Positions 34,658 to 48,398 are shown, counted from the stretch's first letter. The stretch is DNA of 64,000 nt from Bromus sterilis (GCA_950022295.1 OX465595.1:120468270-120532269); one strand, 5' to 3'. Program-made: numbers and translations. Notes: generated by a model from the letters alone, not told the origin.

Positions 34658-36151
34658 ACTCGCCCCCACTCAAAAGAATCTCGCCCCGAGATTCAAGACG
34701 AAAGGTAAGAGGGAATATCTTCAAGGATGCATCTTCAAGAAGACCGAGAACGTCATGACCAACCCATTGAATGAGATATGAAACATTTCTTGAGTTGAGA
34801 CACAAGACACACATCAAAATGATGGAAGGAGGTGGGGGAGTTTCAATTTGGTAGGCAACATGTCCACGCTTAAGTAGATGGTGAATAGGTTCCACACTTT
34901 GAAACTTTTTCACTATCTACTTCACAACGAGACACCTTAGGGAGGTGACTCGTAGAAATATATCCAAAGTCAGGCAAAAAGAATAACTTTTGATACAGTG
35001 ATCATAGAAGTTTCTTGCACCAGAGCGAGGCATACAAAAATGATGATTGAAGGAATTCAAAATAATGGCACACTCAATATGGATGGAAACTATGGTCATA
35101 GAGACAATTCGGCAAACGAGAGGCACAGTCCCATTTCATACCGAAGGATATAACCTAGTGATTGAGCATGCTTTTTATAGCTTGAGCATTCCACATTCAC
35201 ATGGCTTAACCAAATCTTTGCCGAAGATCTTGGTAACACTTCATACAACCATGATGAATATATGTGGGAGATGCGGATGCAAAGGAAGATAACACCTTCT
35301 CAGATTTTTTTACTTGGTATAGCAAGATGCTTGCCAACATAACTTGTATGGATGGTCGACCAAGAGACATTTAGCACTCCACTTCTAATGTTCTCCTTGA
35401 TGTTCTAGATACCACAATCATGCCTCAAAGTAGCATCGATATGGTCATCAAGTAAAGGTCGGACTTCGGGACACAAAGGATCCATAAGGAACAACTTCTA
35501 GAATAAGTCATACAATGTGCTCATGGGGAATGGCTAATAATGAATGGCATTTGGGGGTCCTTTTGAGAATTGTGGCTAGAATCATCACACAGGTAAAACT
35601 ATATACATACGGAGCTGGATTACTGGGTGGTTTTCTTGTGGATGATCATGACTCCCTAGGTACTACAACAGATATGTCGAGTAACAAAGTACCCTGACAT
35701 AATGGTTAGCATGGTTACTCTGGTTAAAAGACATCTGAAGTGGGAAGAAAGATTTGCAAATGCATCAACATCAGATCCTAGAAATCTAATGCTCCTCATC
35801 AAAAATTCCTAGAATGAATCGGACAACATAACGGCTGTGCCGGGATGAAGAATGAGACAACCTGCAAGAATTTGGACAGAACTTTCTCAAGAAACTCGAT
35901 AGAATGAGGACACTGGGGACAACAACACTTCTACGGCTACAGAGAAGCAATCAACGAGATGTCCTAGTAGAGACAAAGAAGATCCTAGTCCTATCTTCCC
36001 GTAGAAAAGATGAGGGTGACTCAGAATCTAGATTGAAGAGGTAAGGAGAAAAATGATGTTTTACGTTGTTCCCATATACCCAAGTAACTATATAACTATA
36101 GAATGCTAGACTCGACATGGTCCAAGGTTTGATAGTCCTACAGACAGTCCT
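34658..36151 (-). other. Interior of the large-LTR element
   Basis: Mostly without coding potential. Next to the 3' LTR the minus strand reads HVAYQIETPPPPS ... VSYLIQWVGHD ... ESRGEILLSGGEF (34913-34658). This looks like a degraded integrase C-terminus and chromodomain followed by the polypurine region (GAGTGGGGGCGAG on the minus strand). The same 3' interior end is at 56703-57036 in better condition. 34920-36150 holds nothing recognised. Confidence 0.5.
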
Positions 36152-36163
36152 GCTATGATACCA
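36152..36163 (-). other. Primer-binding site of the large-LTR element
   Basis: Minus strand TGGTATCATAGC, one mismatch to the initiator tRNA-Met site TGGTATCAGAGC, four bases from the LTR start at 36168. Confidence 0.82.
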
Positions 36164-36167
36164 AGTC

Positions 36168-39100
36168 TGTCGGGACCCGGAATTTGCGTATGTAATTCCA
36201 GTCACAACTCAATCATATGGAGAGCCGAGAGCCATACCCACTTGTCTAAGGAGACAAGGCCAAGTACAAGACACTCTCTGAAAGCTCAAACGTGAGGGGC
36301 ATCCCATCCAGGCCCGGATGATCAACTTAGATGGGTCCTCATCGTCCGCTCACAAGTCTAAATGATTATGGGTGGTGAAATCCCATACTCATAGACAAGT
36401 CGCCTCAACCATATTATCGATTGAATCATAACGATTACATAAACAGACTCCAGCCCGATCTCTTAGTCAGGGTCTCGAGCGGGCTCGATCATACAACAAA
36501 GTGTGCCACGTGACAGAGTCACGAGCAATCGCATCGCGATGCCCAAGTTGCGCACATCTAAGGGCCACCTGGTGTATAAAATACCGCCGACAAGAACTCA
36601 ACTAAGCTATCGAACCCCACACTAAGACATGCACATTATAATCATACACGCATCATACATGTCTAGTGTAAACAGTAGGTAACACAACATGAACTCTACA
36701 AACTCATAGACTTTATTGCATCTGCTAAACTGAGCAGACATAGTAGTTGTATTACAAGCAGAGATCACATGATGGTGATCCAACATTACATCAAGCAACA
36801 ACGGAAGCAAATTATGTCTTAGTAAAGACAAGGTTAACAAATGGCTTAAGAAGCCTGAAGAAAATACAACGACCCTCCAAAGGAACCAGGCTGCTGTCTG
36901 GAACTATACGACTTAGTCGGCGTCGAGCTCGAGGTAGAGGCCACCATCAGGATCAGTGGTCTCCTCTCCAAAACATAAAATAAGCAAACGTGAGTAAAAA
37001 GACGTACTCAGCAAGACTTACATCAGATCTACACTACTCATGCTCAGGTATCAAGGTAAAGGAAAGTGGGGTTGTAATGCAGAAAGCTTTGACTTGGCTA
37101 TCCTGTACTACGACTACATAGAGTTGAGATGAGAAGCGCACTCGAGTCCATCTAATCTTGATCACCACATCAATACACCACCATGGATTCTTCCTCGACT
37201 TCCCCACGAGGAAGCAACCCAAAGCACTCACACTTATCTTGGCAGTTTTAGAGTAACCGTTCAGGTTGTCTAATAATCAAGTAAAGGTCTCCAAGTCGTC
37301 CATAACCGCGGACACGACTATTCGAATAGATCATTACCCTGCAGGGGTGTACGCTTCACACACGTGTCATCACTTACCGCCCATGACTCTTCATCCTTCA
37401 AGCGGATGTCAGACGAGGATAAACACCAAGGCACTTACCTCACGGGTCCAACTCTAGTCCAGGGGATCGCCTATCTGAGTATGTACCCCAATCGGTAATC
37501 CGGCAGGGGTTTCCGTTCAGGACCCAGACTATGTATGGACGGTCCGACAAGCCCATCTCGACGGATGGAACTGCGCTTGCCTAAAACCGTGCTACAATAT
37601 GAAATCAAATCGAAGAAACAATAACCCATGCGGATCCTGGACCATAGTTGGGGTGAGTTAATAGGCCAAACGGGATCCATAGCCCTGCACGTGGAGGTAC
37701 TCTTGTCTTAGATCACAACACGAGAACTCGGGGCCTAGGGCAGTGTAAATGAGACAACCCACTGTGTACTCCTACATAGCCTCTGATTGGTCACCTTTGT
37801 TAGGGTGACTTCACCAACACATTACCATTACATTGCATTGTTCTCTACCATCCCGATACATCACCCAGATGGATCATCTTCATCGCATAGAACTCTAGCA
37901 TGGCATAGCATAACATGGATGAAGGGCCACATGATGAACACAAAAAAATCTTGTATCTTCTAGGTTGAAGTTTGCTTAATACGGTGGCAGCAATGATAGG
38001 TCATGCAAAGGATGGGTTCAACTAGCGGTACAACGGTAACATGTGAATCACCTAATCATGCATAAGAGAACAAGAGGGAAATGGGTTTATATGGACATGA
38101 TCAAAGGGGGTTTGCTTGCCTTATTGTCGAGACTCAGGGGTGCCACTCTTCGGAGAAAACAGGAACTACTTCCGGCGATGGATCTATCGAGAAGTAACAC
38201 ACACCGAGACAACAACAATGTAAACATCACATTGCAATGCACATTCAAGAAATGAATCATGGCATGGTACTGATGTGACCTATGTTGAATTTGGAATAAG
38301 TTAATTGAAGTTGTTTTGAAAAAGGAATTCAAATTCAAACTCCAAATGTTGTTCAAATTATCCCAAGTTGCATTTGCCAATGTTTGGATATGGTAAACCA
38401 TGTTGGCATGTGTATTATATGCCTCTGATGTGCAAGTAATAAGGTTGGTATTACAAAGGTTTAAATTGAAATGATTTAAACATTTATTTTGAATTATTCC
38501 AAATAGGCCATACTGCTAAATGCTACTGGTTCCCCACCATAGATGTGTTTTTCATCTATGAAAGTATGATATTTGGAATCGTTGCATTTTTCTGATAATT
38601 TTTCATATATTATTTGTTTCATTTGGATTTATGGTTTAAATGTTATTCAATTTCAAAGTTTTAACTATTTTCTGGAATTTCTGGAATTAAATTAAACAGA
38701 GAAACTCCACTTATTGCATCAGCATGATGCAATGCTGATGTCACAAGGGGGCCTGACATGTGGGGCCACATGGTCAGTGACACAGTGCTAAAGTCCTCTG
38801 TTTATTTAAATTAATTAGAAGATTAAGGGGACTGGCCCCACCTGTCAGTGTCTTAGGGCCAAACTAATCAGGGGGTTAGCCCCCTAATTAATCCAGCCGG
38901 CCAGTGGTTAGCCACCGGCGACCACTGGACGCGGCGGTGCCCGCGCAGCAGGCGGTTCTGGCCAGGTGTTGGCACGGGGGAGGCACCAAAGTGCTCGCGG
39001 TGGCCTCGCGCACCCACTGGTGAATTCCATGCACCTCGGGGCGGCCGGAGAGCACGCCGGCGACGAGAAGTGCGGCGGCCGGGCTCGGGCTCAGGTGGAA

Positions 39101-40082
39101 ACGGTGACTGGGGCCTCGGGGAGGAGCACGAAAGGGCGGGGAGGAAGGGGATGCTCACCCTGAGCACTCCGGAGGGGGAGAGGAGACCGGAGGGGCGACG
39201 GAGGCGGAGCAATTCCTCGCCGGAGATGGATGGCCGTGGCAGAGGACTTTGTTGCGGGTGTCGTCCTCACAGTTCTGCGGCTTCAATTGAAGGCGCACGG
39301 CGACGAAGACGAAGGATGCGCGCGTCTTGGACAACTCGGTGCGGCGGGGGAAGGCCAGTGGCCGTGGTGGTGCACGACGGCGAACTGTGCAGCGCTCCGG
39401 AACCTTGCGGGATCTCGCTGGGGAGAGAGGGGAAGAGCTCCAGGGGAGGGGAAAATGGAAGGGGGGCTGCACGGGGTCTCCACGACGCTGGATAGGGACG
39501 AGGGAGGGCGCCGTGAGCGGGTTGCCGACGGCGGCATGCTCGCCATGCAGGTGCTCGCCTGCCTGGCTAGCGAAGAAGACGACCCTGCCCCTTTGGGTTG
39601 GGCCTGTCTTTTGCTGCCAGTTGGGCCAGAAGGTAAGGAGGTAAGCTTTTCTCCCTTATTTTTTCTGTTTCTTTGTTTGCTTTGCCAAAATAATTAGAAA
39701 AGTATTTTTATAAATGCTCAAAATTGATATATGGACTTAGATGACCAGTAGCTAGTCATTCCCATGTTTTGAACATTTATGAAATTCAAAACATTTAAAT
39801 TTGAATTCAAATAGCATTTAAATTTAATTTCCAAGCCTCTTTTTTAATTTTTGAAAAATCTTGGAGCATGCAGTGGGACCCACAACACATGAAATGTGAT
39901 CATGCCCATTTATAGAGATTTTCAAAATCATCAGAGGATTTTTGGAAAAATATTTTTCTCTGCCTTTTTATTTAAATTATTTTTGAGGCTTTTCCAAATC
40001 CCCAATTATTAAATAAAGGAAATTTAAACATGATGCCTTATTTCTAGAAATAAAAAGCACATACCAAACTAGGGTTGTGACA
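36168..40082 (-). repeat. 5' LTR of the large-LTR element (36.2-40.1 kb)
   Basis: 3915 bp with intact TG/CA ends, followed by the duplication AATCA at 40083-40087. GC-rich block 38880-39600 corresponds to 33470-34190. Confidence 0.9.
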
Positions 40083-41115
40083 AATCACCAGTTCATATTT
40101 TTGAGATGAATGTTTTACACAGCGTACTCTATACAATCACGGAACTTTCGTACGTTCTGAGTTTTTTTATTTGAGTTGCAGAAGTGCCCCTAAAATATTC
40201 TTTACTACGTGTTGTTCTGTTTTTCACATATTCTGCCACGTTTTATCTCTCCTTAGTTTTGCAAACCTTAAGCTTGCTTTTTCATTGAAAAAACCTTTTG
40301 GAAATCTTGAGAAACAGGAGCTCTTCCATATTATCTTTATATCAAGTGGGGAAAATTATTTATTAAGGGTACTAACCTCTCTAATCAACTTATGATGAGT
40401 TGTGTATGAAGGGAGTTTTCAAGTGTCCGATGGATGATGATGAAAGAATATTCAGGAGTGTCAAGCGCTCAAACTTGGGGATGCCCCCATGCATCCCCAA
40501 TAAATATTCAAGGAGACACAAGCGTCTAAGATTGGGGCTGCCCCCGTGCATCTCCTTCTCCTCAACAATCATCAGTTCGTCCTTCGTCTCACTATATTTT
40601 TATCACTTCATGCGTTATATGCTATGCTTCGAGCGTCTCGCTCTTAGGTTTTGTTTTTAGTTTTCTTTAGCTTTGCGTGCTGTTCATAGCAAGTTAGATC
40701 CCGTCTTACTTTGTGTGGGAGAGAAACACGCTCCACTTTCAAAATCTACAACACATCATAGGATTCCTTCATGCCTATCTTTTTACTGTTGTGTGTTCTT
40801 TATCTTTTCATAGCTACTGCCATGTCTAGTTTTGAGTCTTAGTTTGTCTTAGCAAGATCCTTGGATTTTGTTTAGTTTGTTGCTAGAACTCTCTTTAGTT
40901 TTCATGTTTATCTTGTTAAGAGAGTTGTTTCTTGCACTGAGTAGCGTCTTGTCTTGAGAAGTAGGTAATTGAGGTTTCTATTTAATTATAGTAGTAACCT
41001 GCAATAGTTTTGAGGTATTGATGTGAGTAATGTTTGAACTTTTGGTGTCAAGAGATCTAGCCTATTAGTGATAGGTGTTGTATTTTGGGCAATCCGTGTT
41101 ATTTTCAAAACCTAT
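40083..41115 (+). other. Athila-type interior continued
   Basis: Resumes the plus-strand Athila-type interior after AATCA. Non-coding in all frames. It contains two diverged tandem copies of a ~52-bp unit (40449-40500 and 40505-40555), each with TTGGGG(A/C)TGCCCCC; the first forms a 10-bp stem (40475-40484 with 40491-40500). Such a segment is common in Sabrina-like elements (inference). Confidence 0.6.
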
Positions 41116-42524
41116 TGTTGGGACCCGGGGTTAGCGTATGCATGACCCGCTACAACACAATCATATGGAGAGCCGAGAACCGTACCCACTTGTCTAAGAA
41201 GACAAGGCCAAGCACAGAACGTTCTCGGAAAGCATCGAACGTGAGGGACATCCCATCCAGGCCGGATGATCAACTGAGATGGGTCCTCATCGTCCGCACA
41301 CAAGTCTAAATGATATGGGTGATGAACTCCCATATTCATAAACAAGTCGTCTCAACCATACTCTCGATTGTATTGTAACACTTACATAGACTTACTCCAG
41401 CCCGATCACTTAGTAAAGGTCTAGGGCGGGCTCGATCATACATCAAAGTGTGCACGTGACAGAGTCACGAGCAATCGCATCGCGATTCCCCAAGCTGCGC
41501 ACATCTAAGGGCCACTTGGTGTATAAAAGATTGCCAGCCATATCACAAATAAGGTCTCGAAAACCCATACTAAGACATGCATGTTATAAACATACACGCA
41601 ACACACATGTCTAGTATGAACAGCAGGTATCATTGCAATTCTCTACAAAGTATACAACTTTATTGATAACTCTTACAGAGTGCACACAGAGATCACAAGA
41701 CTGTGATCCAACATTACATCAAACAAGCGGAAGCAAAGTAGGTCTGAGTACAGACAAGTTTAACAAATGGCTTAGAGAAGCCTTATTTATAAACAAGCCC
41801 TTCACGAGGGAACCAGTCTGCTGACTGGTACTACACTAGCTTGGTCTTCAGTCATCGAGCTCGAGGAAGAATCCACCTTCGGGGTCAGTGGGTTCATCTA
41901 AAACATACAATAAGCAATCGTGAGTACAAATTCGTACTCAGCAAGACTTACGTAGGAGCTGTACTACTCATGCACATGTATCAAGGTAAAGGGAGGTGGG
42001 GTTCAAAAGCAGAAGTGCCAGCTTTGACTTGGCTAGTCCTGAACTACGAGTACCAGACTTGAGGTAAGAAGCGTAACCGAGTCCACTACATCTCCAACCA
42101 ATTACACCACTATGGTGCCTCCCTCGACTTCCCACGAGAAAGCACGCCATAGAACTCACGCTAATCTTGGCAACTTTTATAAGTATCCAGTTCAAGTTGT
42201 CTAATAATCAGGCACATCTTTCCAAGTAGTCCCTTACCGCCGACGCGGCTATCCGAATAGTTTATTAACCCTGCAGGGGTGTAGTGTTACACACATGAAA
42301 CTATCAGTTACCGCCGGGATCTCGTCACCCTTCAAGCGGGTGTTGGCGAGGATAATCTCCACAACTTTTACCTCACAGCCAACTCAAGTTCAATGAAGAC
42401 GCCTATCTGGGATGGTTTCCACATTCGTAACCCGGCCGGTTTACCGAAGTGGTCCCAGAAGATGTGTGCGTGGTGCATAAGCCGGCCTCGGTTGAGCCGT
42501 TCTCTCACCTTGCAGCCAGGCCAC
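41116..42524 (-). repeat. Large-LTR Gypsy element, 3' LTR, first piece
   Basis: Starts TGTTGGGACCCGGGG at 41116. It is homologous to but clearly diverged from 30773 onward (CAATCATATGGAGAGCCGAG and CACTTGTCTAAG shared). Left candidate target duplication is CCTAT (41111-41115). It is interrupted at 42524 by the gag-only element family and continues at 54211-56702, for a total LTR of about 3.9 kb. Confidence 0.83.
42520..42524. repeat. Target duplication GCCAC (left)
   Basis: Identical to 46139-46143 and 54211-54215. Three copies instead of two reflect the duplication of the right flank. Confidence 0.9.
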
Positions 42525-45500
42525 TGTAACATCCCAAAATTCTCCGAATTTTGGAATGTTAATAAAATTAATTAGATAATGATTGTTTGCTTGATGGGTT
42601 TGATGTTCTCTGGGATTTAAAACTTTTTGGAGTTTATTGAATATTAAAAAGAGAGGGAATAAAAGGACTTTCCCTAATATTCATAATTGATGTTTTTGGA
42701 ATTTATTATTTAAAACAAAACCAACAAAACAAAATGAGAGAAAGTAATATGACTCCTTCAACATATTAAAAGGTGAGAAAATGTTTTAAATCGTTATTGG
42801 AATTCTTCTGAATATTCGAAACATTTTTCAACTCAAGGAAATTCATTTGAGAGGATATAAAATGACTTATCCACTTTTTAATAAAGTTGGAAAATACTTA
42901 GAATATTACTTTAAAGTTATTAAAATTTATTATGAGTATTATAAATAACTCTAAAATTATTTTAGGATTTTTTAATACTAAGAGAGTTTTTATTTCATTG
43001 AAATGGTTTATTAAATATTCTAAAAGAGTTGAAATTTTTTATTCCAATGGGATATTTTTATTTTACCAAATTATTTATTGGTGTAACAATTTTAAATTTT
43101 ATATTTTATTATTTAGAAATGGTTTGTCAATGCTTTTGACAAAATAAAATATTTTTTATAATTTATTGGATTTTATTTGACTTATGAAAAGTATTTTATA
43201 TTTAAATAATGTCATTGAAAAATGTATTTATTTTTATTTGCCTTTTTGGAAAATGTAGTCATTGCATAATTTTCTTTGGATTATTTGAAGAATTTAGGAT
43301 TTTATTTCATTTTTCCCGACGAGTATTTATTTTTCTACCATTGTTTGAAGTTTCGGTTTTAAATAAAAACAAAAAGACTGTAGCCCGGCCCATTACTTGT
43401 TTTCCGCCCATGAGCGCATTTCCAGCCCAAGTCCGACCCAGTTTAGTTTTTTTTCTCTCTGTCTATATATAGAAATTAGGATTTATTTTTTTATTCTTTT
43501 CCTTTTTCTTCCAAATAGAAAAAAACAACAAACCCTAGCGGGACCCGCCCCGCCGTACCGCGGACCGGCCGCCGCGCCGCTGGCTTCACCCCGAGCGCCG
43601 CCGCCTCCCGGCCAGCGCGCCGCCCACCTTGGCGCGCCCCGTCCGTCGCCTCGCAGGCCGCGCCGCCTCGTTGTCTTGCCGCTGCGCACCCCGCCTCCGG
43701 AGCTCGCCGGAGCGCCGCCCGCGCAACCGTTCCGCCTCGGAGTGCCGTCGGCTGTCCCAGCCACCGTCGCCGTCGGCTGTGGACGCCGCCACCACCCGCG
43801 ACGCTTGCGCCCGAGGGCCGCCCCCTGCATCGTCGTCTCGAGCCGCTGCCGGCCAACCTCGCCGTAGCCGGCCGAAGCACGCCGTCGCCGGTCGCCGCCA
43901 GAAAAACCGCCGGTAAGCCGCCGGGCCACCTCGGCCATCGGATCTAGATCCGACGGTCGAGATCGATCTGGTTTTTTTAGGTTTTTGCTAACCGGAGTTG
44001 ACCGGTTTTTCTTAGTTAACCGTTGTTTTTATTCAGCAAACGTTCGCCGGAATTTCACTAGAGCGAACGCCGTTCACTCAGTAGCAGCAGGGATCTGTTC
44101 ACGATGGAAGTTTTATTTTAATTGCGGATTAGCCCTTTTTCCCAGTTTGCACCCTAGAATCTCCATAGCCGTATCTTCTAAACCATAACTCGGAATTAGG
44201 TGATTCTTTTTTCCTATGCACACGTATTGATCAGTAGCTTGTCATAGAATAAACCTTTCACACATTTGTACACTTTTGAATTTGAATTTATTCAAATTCC
44301 AATTCAAACTCCGGAGGTCGTATTGTTTCAACCGTTGATCCAAATCGAGTGATTCTTTTTACGTTGGATCACTCGTGTCATGTACTTTCTGTCTATATCA
44401 TGTGTACACAAAAATTCAAATGCTTCTTGATCTGTTTAAAGTCAAATTCAATTCAAATTTGAACTTGCTATGACCTGTGTTGTGGTATTCCTTTTCACGT
44501 GATTCTTTTGGCATATCGGATCATTTGAGACATGTTGTTGGTAAGATTCACAAACTTGTCTTGTGGGCATGATATTCACCTTCAATTCATAATGTCCATG
44601 ATCACAATTCCTAACCGATGAATTATTATCTGTTGACTCTCTCGAGTTCACTTCCACCGATCACCTTCGAGCACATCTACACCTCTGCACTTCAAACCTT
44701 TTTGTTTTGTTGCGAAAACCTTTGTGTTTGTTTGTTGAACTTTTGTTTGTCTCGTTGTGATGTGATTTCTTATTCGAGTTCCTTCGCTTGCGATAGATTT
44801 CTATGAGTGTGACGAGTAGAGTTGACTGGACCGTGAGAGCGAAGAACTTCACCGAATGGAAAAGGAAAGTTACACTTTGACCATACCTCAACCTATATTT
44901 TCTATTATGCATGTAGCAAATTATCACTCTATGCATGTGTAGGATCATGTATTAGTTATGATTTAAACCTAGTAGGATAGCCATATTTTCTGACCTTGTA
45001 TTTCATTGTCGCCTTAGGATCGTGGTTGTTATATACTGCTATTGCTTTGTAGATGGGGATTGGCTGAGTTATCATTGAGCTTTGTGAGGATTAATGACTT
45101 GACTATCTTAAATAGAAATCACCTCTGGGCGGGCAGGGAATGCATCCTGGGGCTCGTGCCTTGACTAAGGAGGGACCAGGGCTAAATGCTTCCCGAATGG
45201 TTGTTTTGGTGGTGAACCGGGTGCGTCATGGTGACTACCGTCTGAACGCAGTGGGCGTCGTCCAGGCTCAAAAAGATCGGATAGACAGTGTGACTAGTAG
45301 CTTCCATGTACAACCAATGTCTATATGGGCTCTGGCTTAGATGAGTAAGTTGTGGGGAACCTGGCCCTGGTAGCTAGCTGATGTAGATATGATAGGTGTA
45401 CCGGCTACCAAAAGGTGGAGGCAATCTCTTCTGAAAGACTGTGTCTCCATCTTCGGGTTGAGTCCAGTGGGGAAAGTGTACAAACCTCTACAGAGTGTAC

Positions 45501-46138
45501 AAACTGATCATGATTAGCCGTGTCCACGGTTACGGACAACTTTGAGCAACTTGGCATTATTGTTGTTGGATGGTCTTGACACATAATTCACCTTAATAAG
45601 AATTTGAGTGGGAACTTTTAATAAAGGGATGGTTGGAATTGGTGTAGCCCGATTCGATCATACTTAGGACTAGCAAGACAAATTAAAAATTGACTAGTTT
45701 TAGTATGTGAGGGAAAAACTGGCTTTCTGCAAAACTAAACCATAAGCCTTTTCTTTTGACTTATCCTTGCATGTAGATGTAGGTCTGTTATATCTTTTTT
45801 CGTGTGACTTGCCGTACAAATCAGATGTACTGACCCATTGTCGGGCTGTAACCTTCGGTGTTGCAGGATTGTATACGACGAGTAAGTGATGCGATGTAGG
45901 GTTACGATGTCTATACTCAACTTGTCGGTGGATTTGATGGACGCCACGAAGCTTATATCATTTTCCGCTGTATTTTATTTGTAAGCTAGCCTTGAGCTAT
46001 GCAGGTATGCTTTATTTTAATACTGGATCTTCGATGTAATATTTATGAAATGTGGTTTATTCTTGGTATTACATCTTGTACTGTGTGTGCTAGCTATTGA
46101 TCCAGAGACTTGGAATCTTAGTGAATCAGGTCGTTACA
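42525..46138 (+). repeat. Solo LTR of the gag-only element, left copy
   Basis: 3614 bp, TGTAACATCCC to TCGTTACA, with GCCAC on both sides. It aligns with the LTR at 50602-54210. Its 3' portion (e.g. 45735-45947) is closer to that LTR than to the partial 5' LTR at 46875-47797. TATA-like CTATATATA at 43463-43471 is followed by AAACCCTAG at 43530-43538 and a GC-rich block (43540-43930) whose frames are spurious. Confidence 0.9.
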
Positions 46139-46874
46139 GCCACAAACCTACCAGAACTCTGAACTACTGCGAGTCATTGAGCTGATAAGGGGTGAGTTAG
46201 TAGGTTGAGCGGGGGTCCGTTTGCCCAACATGTGGTAGTACTCTTCATCTTGGATCACCACACAAGACCTCGGGCTTAAAGCGGTGTTCAACGAGACAAC
46301 CCACTGTGTACTCCTACACAGCCTCTCATCGTTCACCTTGTATTAGGGTAGATTCACCAACACATTTCCACCATCATCAACATGATTGCTACCATCCCGA
46401 CTCACATAACAGTATCAACATTGTATCAATCTAAGCATGCAATAAGAAGTAACAGTTGCAGGGGCCACATGATATCAATCAACTCCTACATCTGGTAGGA
46501 TTGTGGTTTGCTTACTACTGTGACAAAAGATAAGTCATGCAAAGGAATGGGTTCATCTATGCGGTAGAAACATAGCATGGTAATCATCCTAAACAATGCA
46601 TAAGAGAGACTGAGAGGGAAGTGAGATTTTATCGACATGATCAATGGGGGTTTGCTTGCCTTGCTGACGAGGCTCGTACACGGTATCTTCAACGGAGGGG
46701 GTGATCTCGGGTTCCGGCTCCACCTCTATTCGACAAACAACACAAACATCGAAACAATAATAAGACAATTCTCAAACACATGAGTTGGAGGTTGAAACTG
46801 GATGTATGTGTCACTGATGTGTGAGTTATTCCATTTAAAAGGAGTATATTGCAAATGAATTGCAAATTCAAACT
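46139..46874 (-). repeat. Duplicated flank: large-LTR segment identical in layout to 54211-54946
   Basis: 736 bp, the same length as 54211-54946, with about a dozen mismatches by eye and no gap. It begins with the GCCAC target duplication and stops abruptly at ACT (46872-46874), where gag-only LTR sequence takes over. It belongs to the Gypsy LTR that continues at 54211. Confidence 0.9.
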
Positions 46875-47797
46875 ACCCTCTGAACGCAGTGGGCGTCGTC
46901 CAGGCTCAAAAAGATCGGACAGACAGTGTGACTAGTAGCTTCCATGTACAACCAATGGCTATATGGGCTCTGGCTTAGATGAGTAAGCTGTGGGGAACCT
47001 GGCCCTGGTAGCTAGCTGATGTAGATATGATAGGTGTACTGGCTACCAAAGGGTGGAGGCAACCTCTTCTGAAAGACTATGTCTCAATCTTCGGGTTGAG
47101 TCCAGTGGGGAGAGTGTACAAACCTCTACAGAGTGTACAAACTGATCATGATTAGCCGTGTCCACGGTTACGGACAACTTTGAGCAACTGGGCATTATTG
47201 TTGTTGGTTGGTCTTGACAGATAATTCACCTTAATAAGAATTTGAGTGGGAACTTTTAATAAAGGGATGGTTGGAATTGGTGTAGCCCGATTCAATCATA
47301 CTTAGGACTAGCAAGACAAATTAAAATTTGACTAGTTGTAGTATGTGAGGGAAAAACTGGCTTTCTGCAAAACTAAACCATAAGCCTTTTCCTTTGACTT
47401 ATCCTTGCATGTAGATGTAGGTCTATTATATCTTTTTTCGTGTGACTTGCCGTACAAATCAGATGTACTGACCCGTTGTCGGGCTGTAACCTTCGGTGTT
47501 GCAGGATTGTATACGATGAGTAACTGATGCGTTGTAGGGTTACGATGTCTATACTCAATTTTCTGGTGGAGTTGATGGACACCACGAAGCTTATATCATT
47601 TTCCGCTGTATTTTATTTGTAAGCTAGCCTTGAGCTATGCAGGTATGCTTTATTGTAATACTGGATGTTCGATGTAATATTTATGACATGTGGTTTATTC
47701 TTGGTATTACATCTTGTACTGTGTGTGATAGCTATTGATCCAGGGACTAGCACAGAATGCAGAGAGACTTGGATTCTTAGTGAATCGGGTCGTTACA
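46875..47797 (+). repeat. 5'-truncated LTR of the gag-only element
   Basis: Corresponds to the last ~920 bp of the 3.6-kb LTR (from the position equivalent to ~53288). It ends TCGTTACA directly before the primer site. It is more diverged from the other two LTR copies than they are from each other over 45735-45947, as expected for a surviving 5' LTR. Confidence 0.87.
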
Positions 47798-48398
47798 GAT
47801 GGTATCAGAGCCCATGTTGACTGTAGATCATGAACCTAGAAAATGGAGAGGAAAAGCCATAGGAACAAAAGTATTTTATCATTCCTTGATTACTTACTCT
47901 CCTCACTAGTATTTATCATCTTCTAAAAATCCTCATCTTGTTTTAATATAAATACCCCTCTGAGTTGCCTACCCCTGAAAACGAGGCTTTTGAGAAGTAC
48001 ATCATCAACCTCGTTGATCAATTGAAGTTATGACCATAAGAACTAGAAGGAATACCCTATGGGGATCAATAAGTTTTGACACTACGAGAGGAATTTTTAA
48101 GATCAGCTTAGCTGAGAAAGATGAAGCTTAGAATCAGACCACCACCTTTTATGTGAAATTAGATGAACGAATTTCGCGTAGTATGATGAGATCGTATGTC
48201 TTGCACATATGACCTTACTCTAGGTGTTTTTTGTGTGTTTTGACTTTTGTGACTGTATTGTTTGTTGTTATGTGTGGACATTGAACGTAGGTGCTTTTGC
48301 CTCTGTCTTGTTTGGGTGCATATGTTTGGTGTTATCTTAGTTTGTTTTCTTATCGGTGTTATAGTTTGGCCCTAACCCTTGTCGTATGGGTTTAATAG

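Larger units (their letters stand above)
30773..40082 (-). mobile_element. Complete large-LTR Gypsy element with almost no coding sequence
   Basis: 9310 bp, TG...CA, target duplication AATCA. LTRs at 30773-34657 and 36168-40082 (~3.9 kb each, few differences by eye) surround a 1.5-kb interior. The primer site is at 36152-36163 and places transcription on the minus strand. Only a remnant of the integrase C-terminus is found. Large LTRs with a non-coding interior fit the LARD concept (large retrotransposon derivative), which depends on proteins from a relative. The first bases of each LTR in minus sense (TGTCACAACCCTAGTTTGG) are of chromovirus type. Confidence 0.9.
27909..41115 (+). mobile_element. 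Athila-type Gypsy element, plus strand, interrupted by two large-LTR elements
   Basis: Visible parts are the LTR 27909-29509, interior 29510-30772, then (after the nested element 30773-40082) interior 40083-41115, where a further element begins. It has gag-like and protease traces only. Its remaining body and 3' LTR are beyond the nested elements and probably outside the window. Confidence 0.78.

Noticed and set aside
45735..45947. 70-codon minus-strand frame repeated at 47373 and 53786
   Set aside because: Repeats only because the LTR is repeated; useful for comparing LTR copies but without coding evidence.
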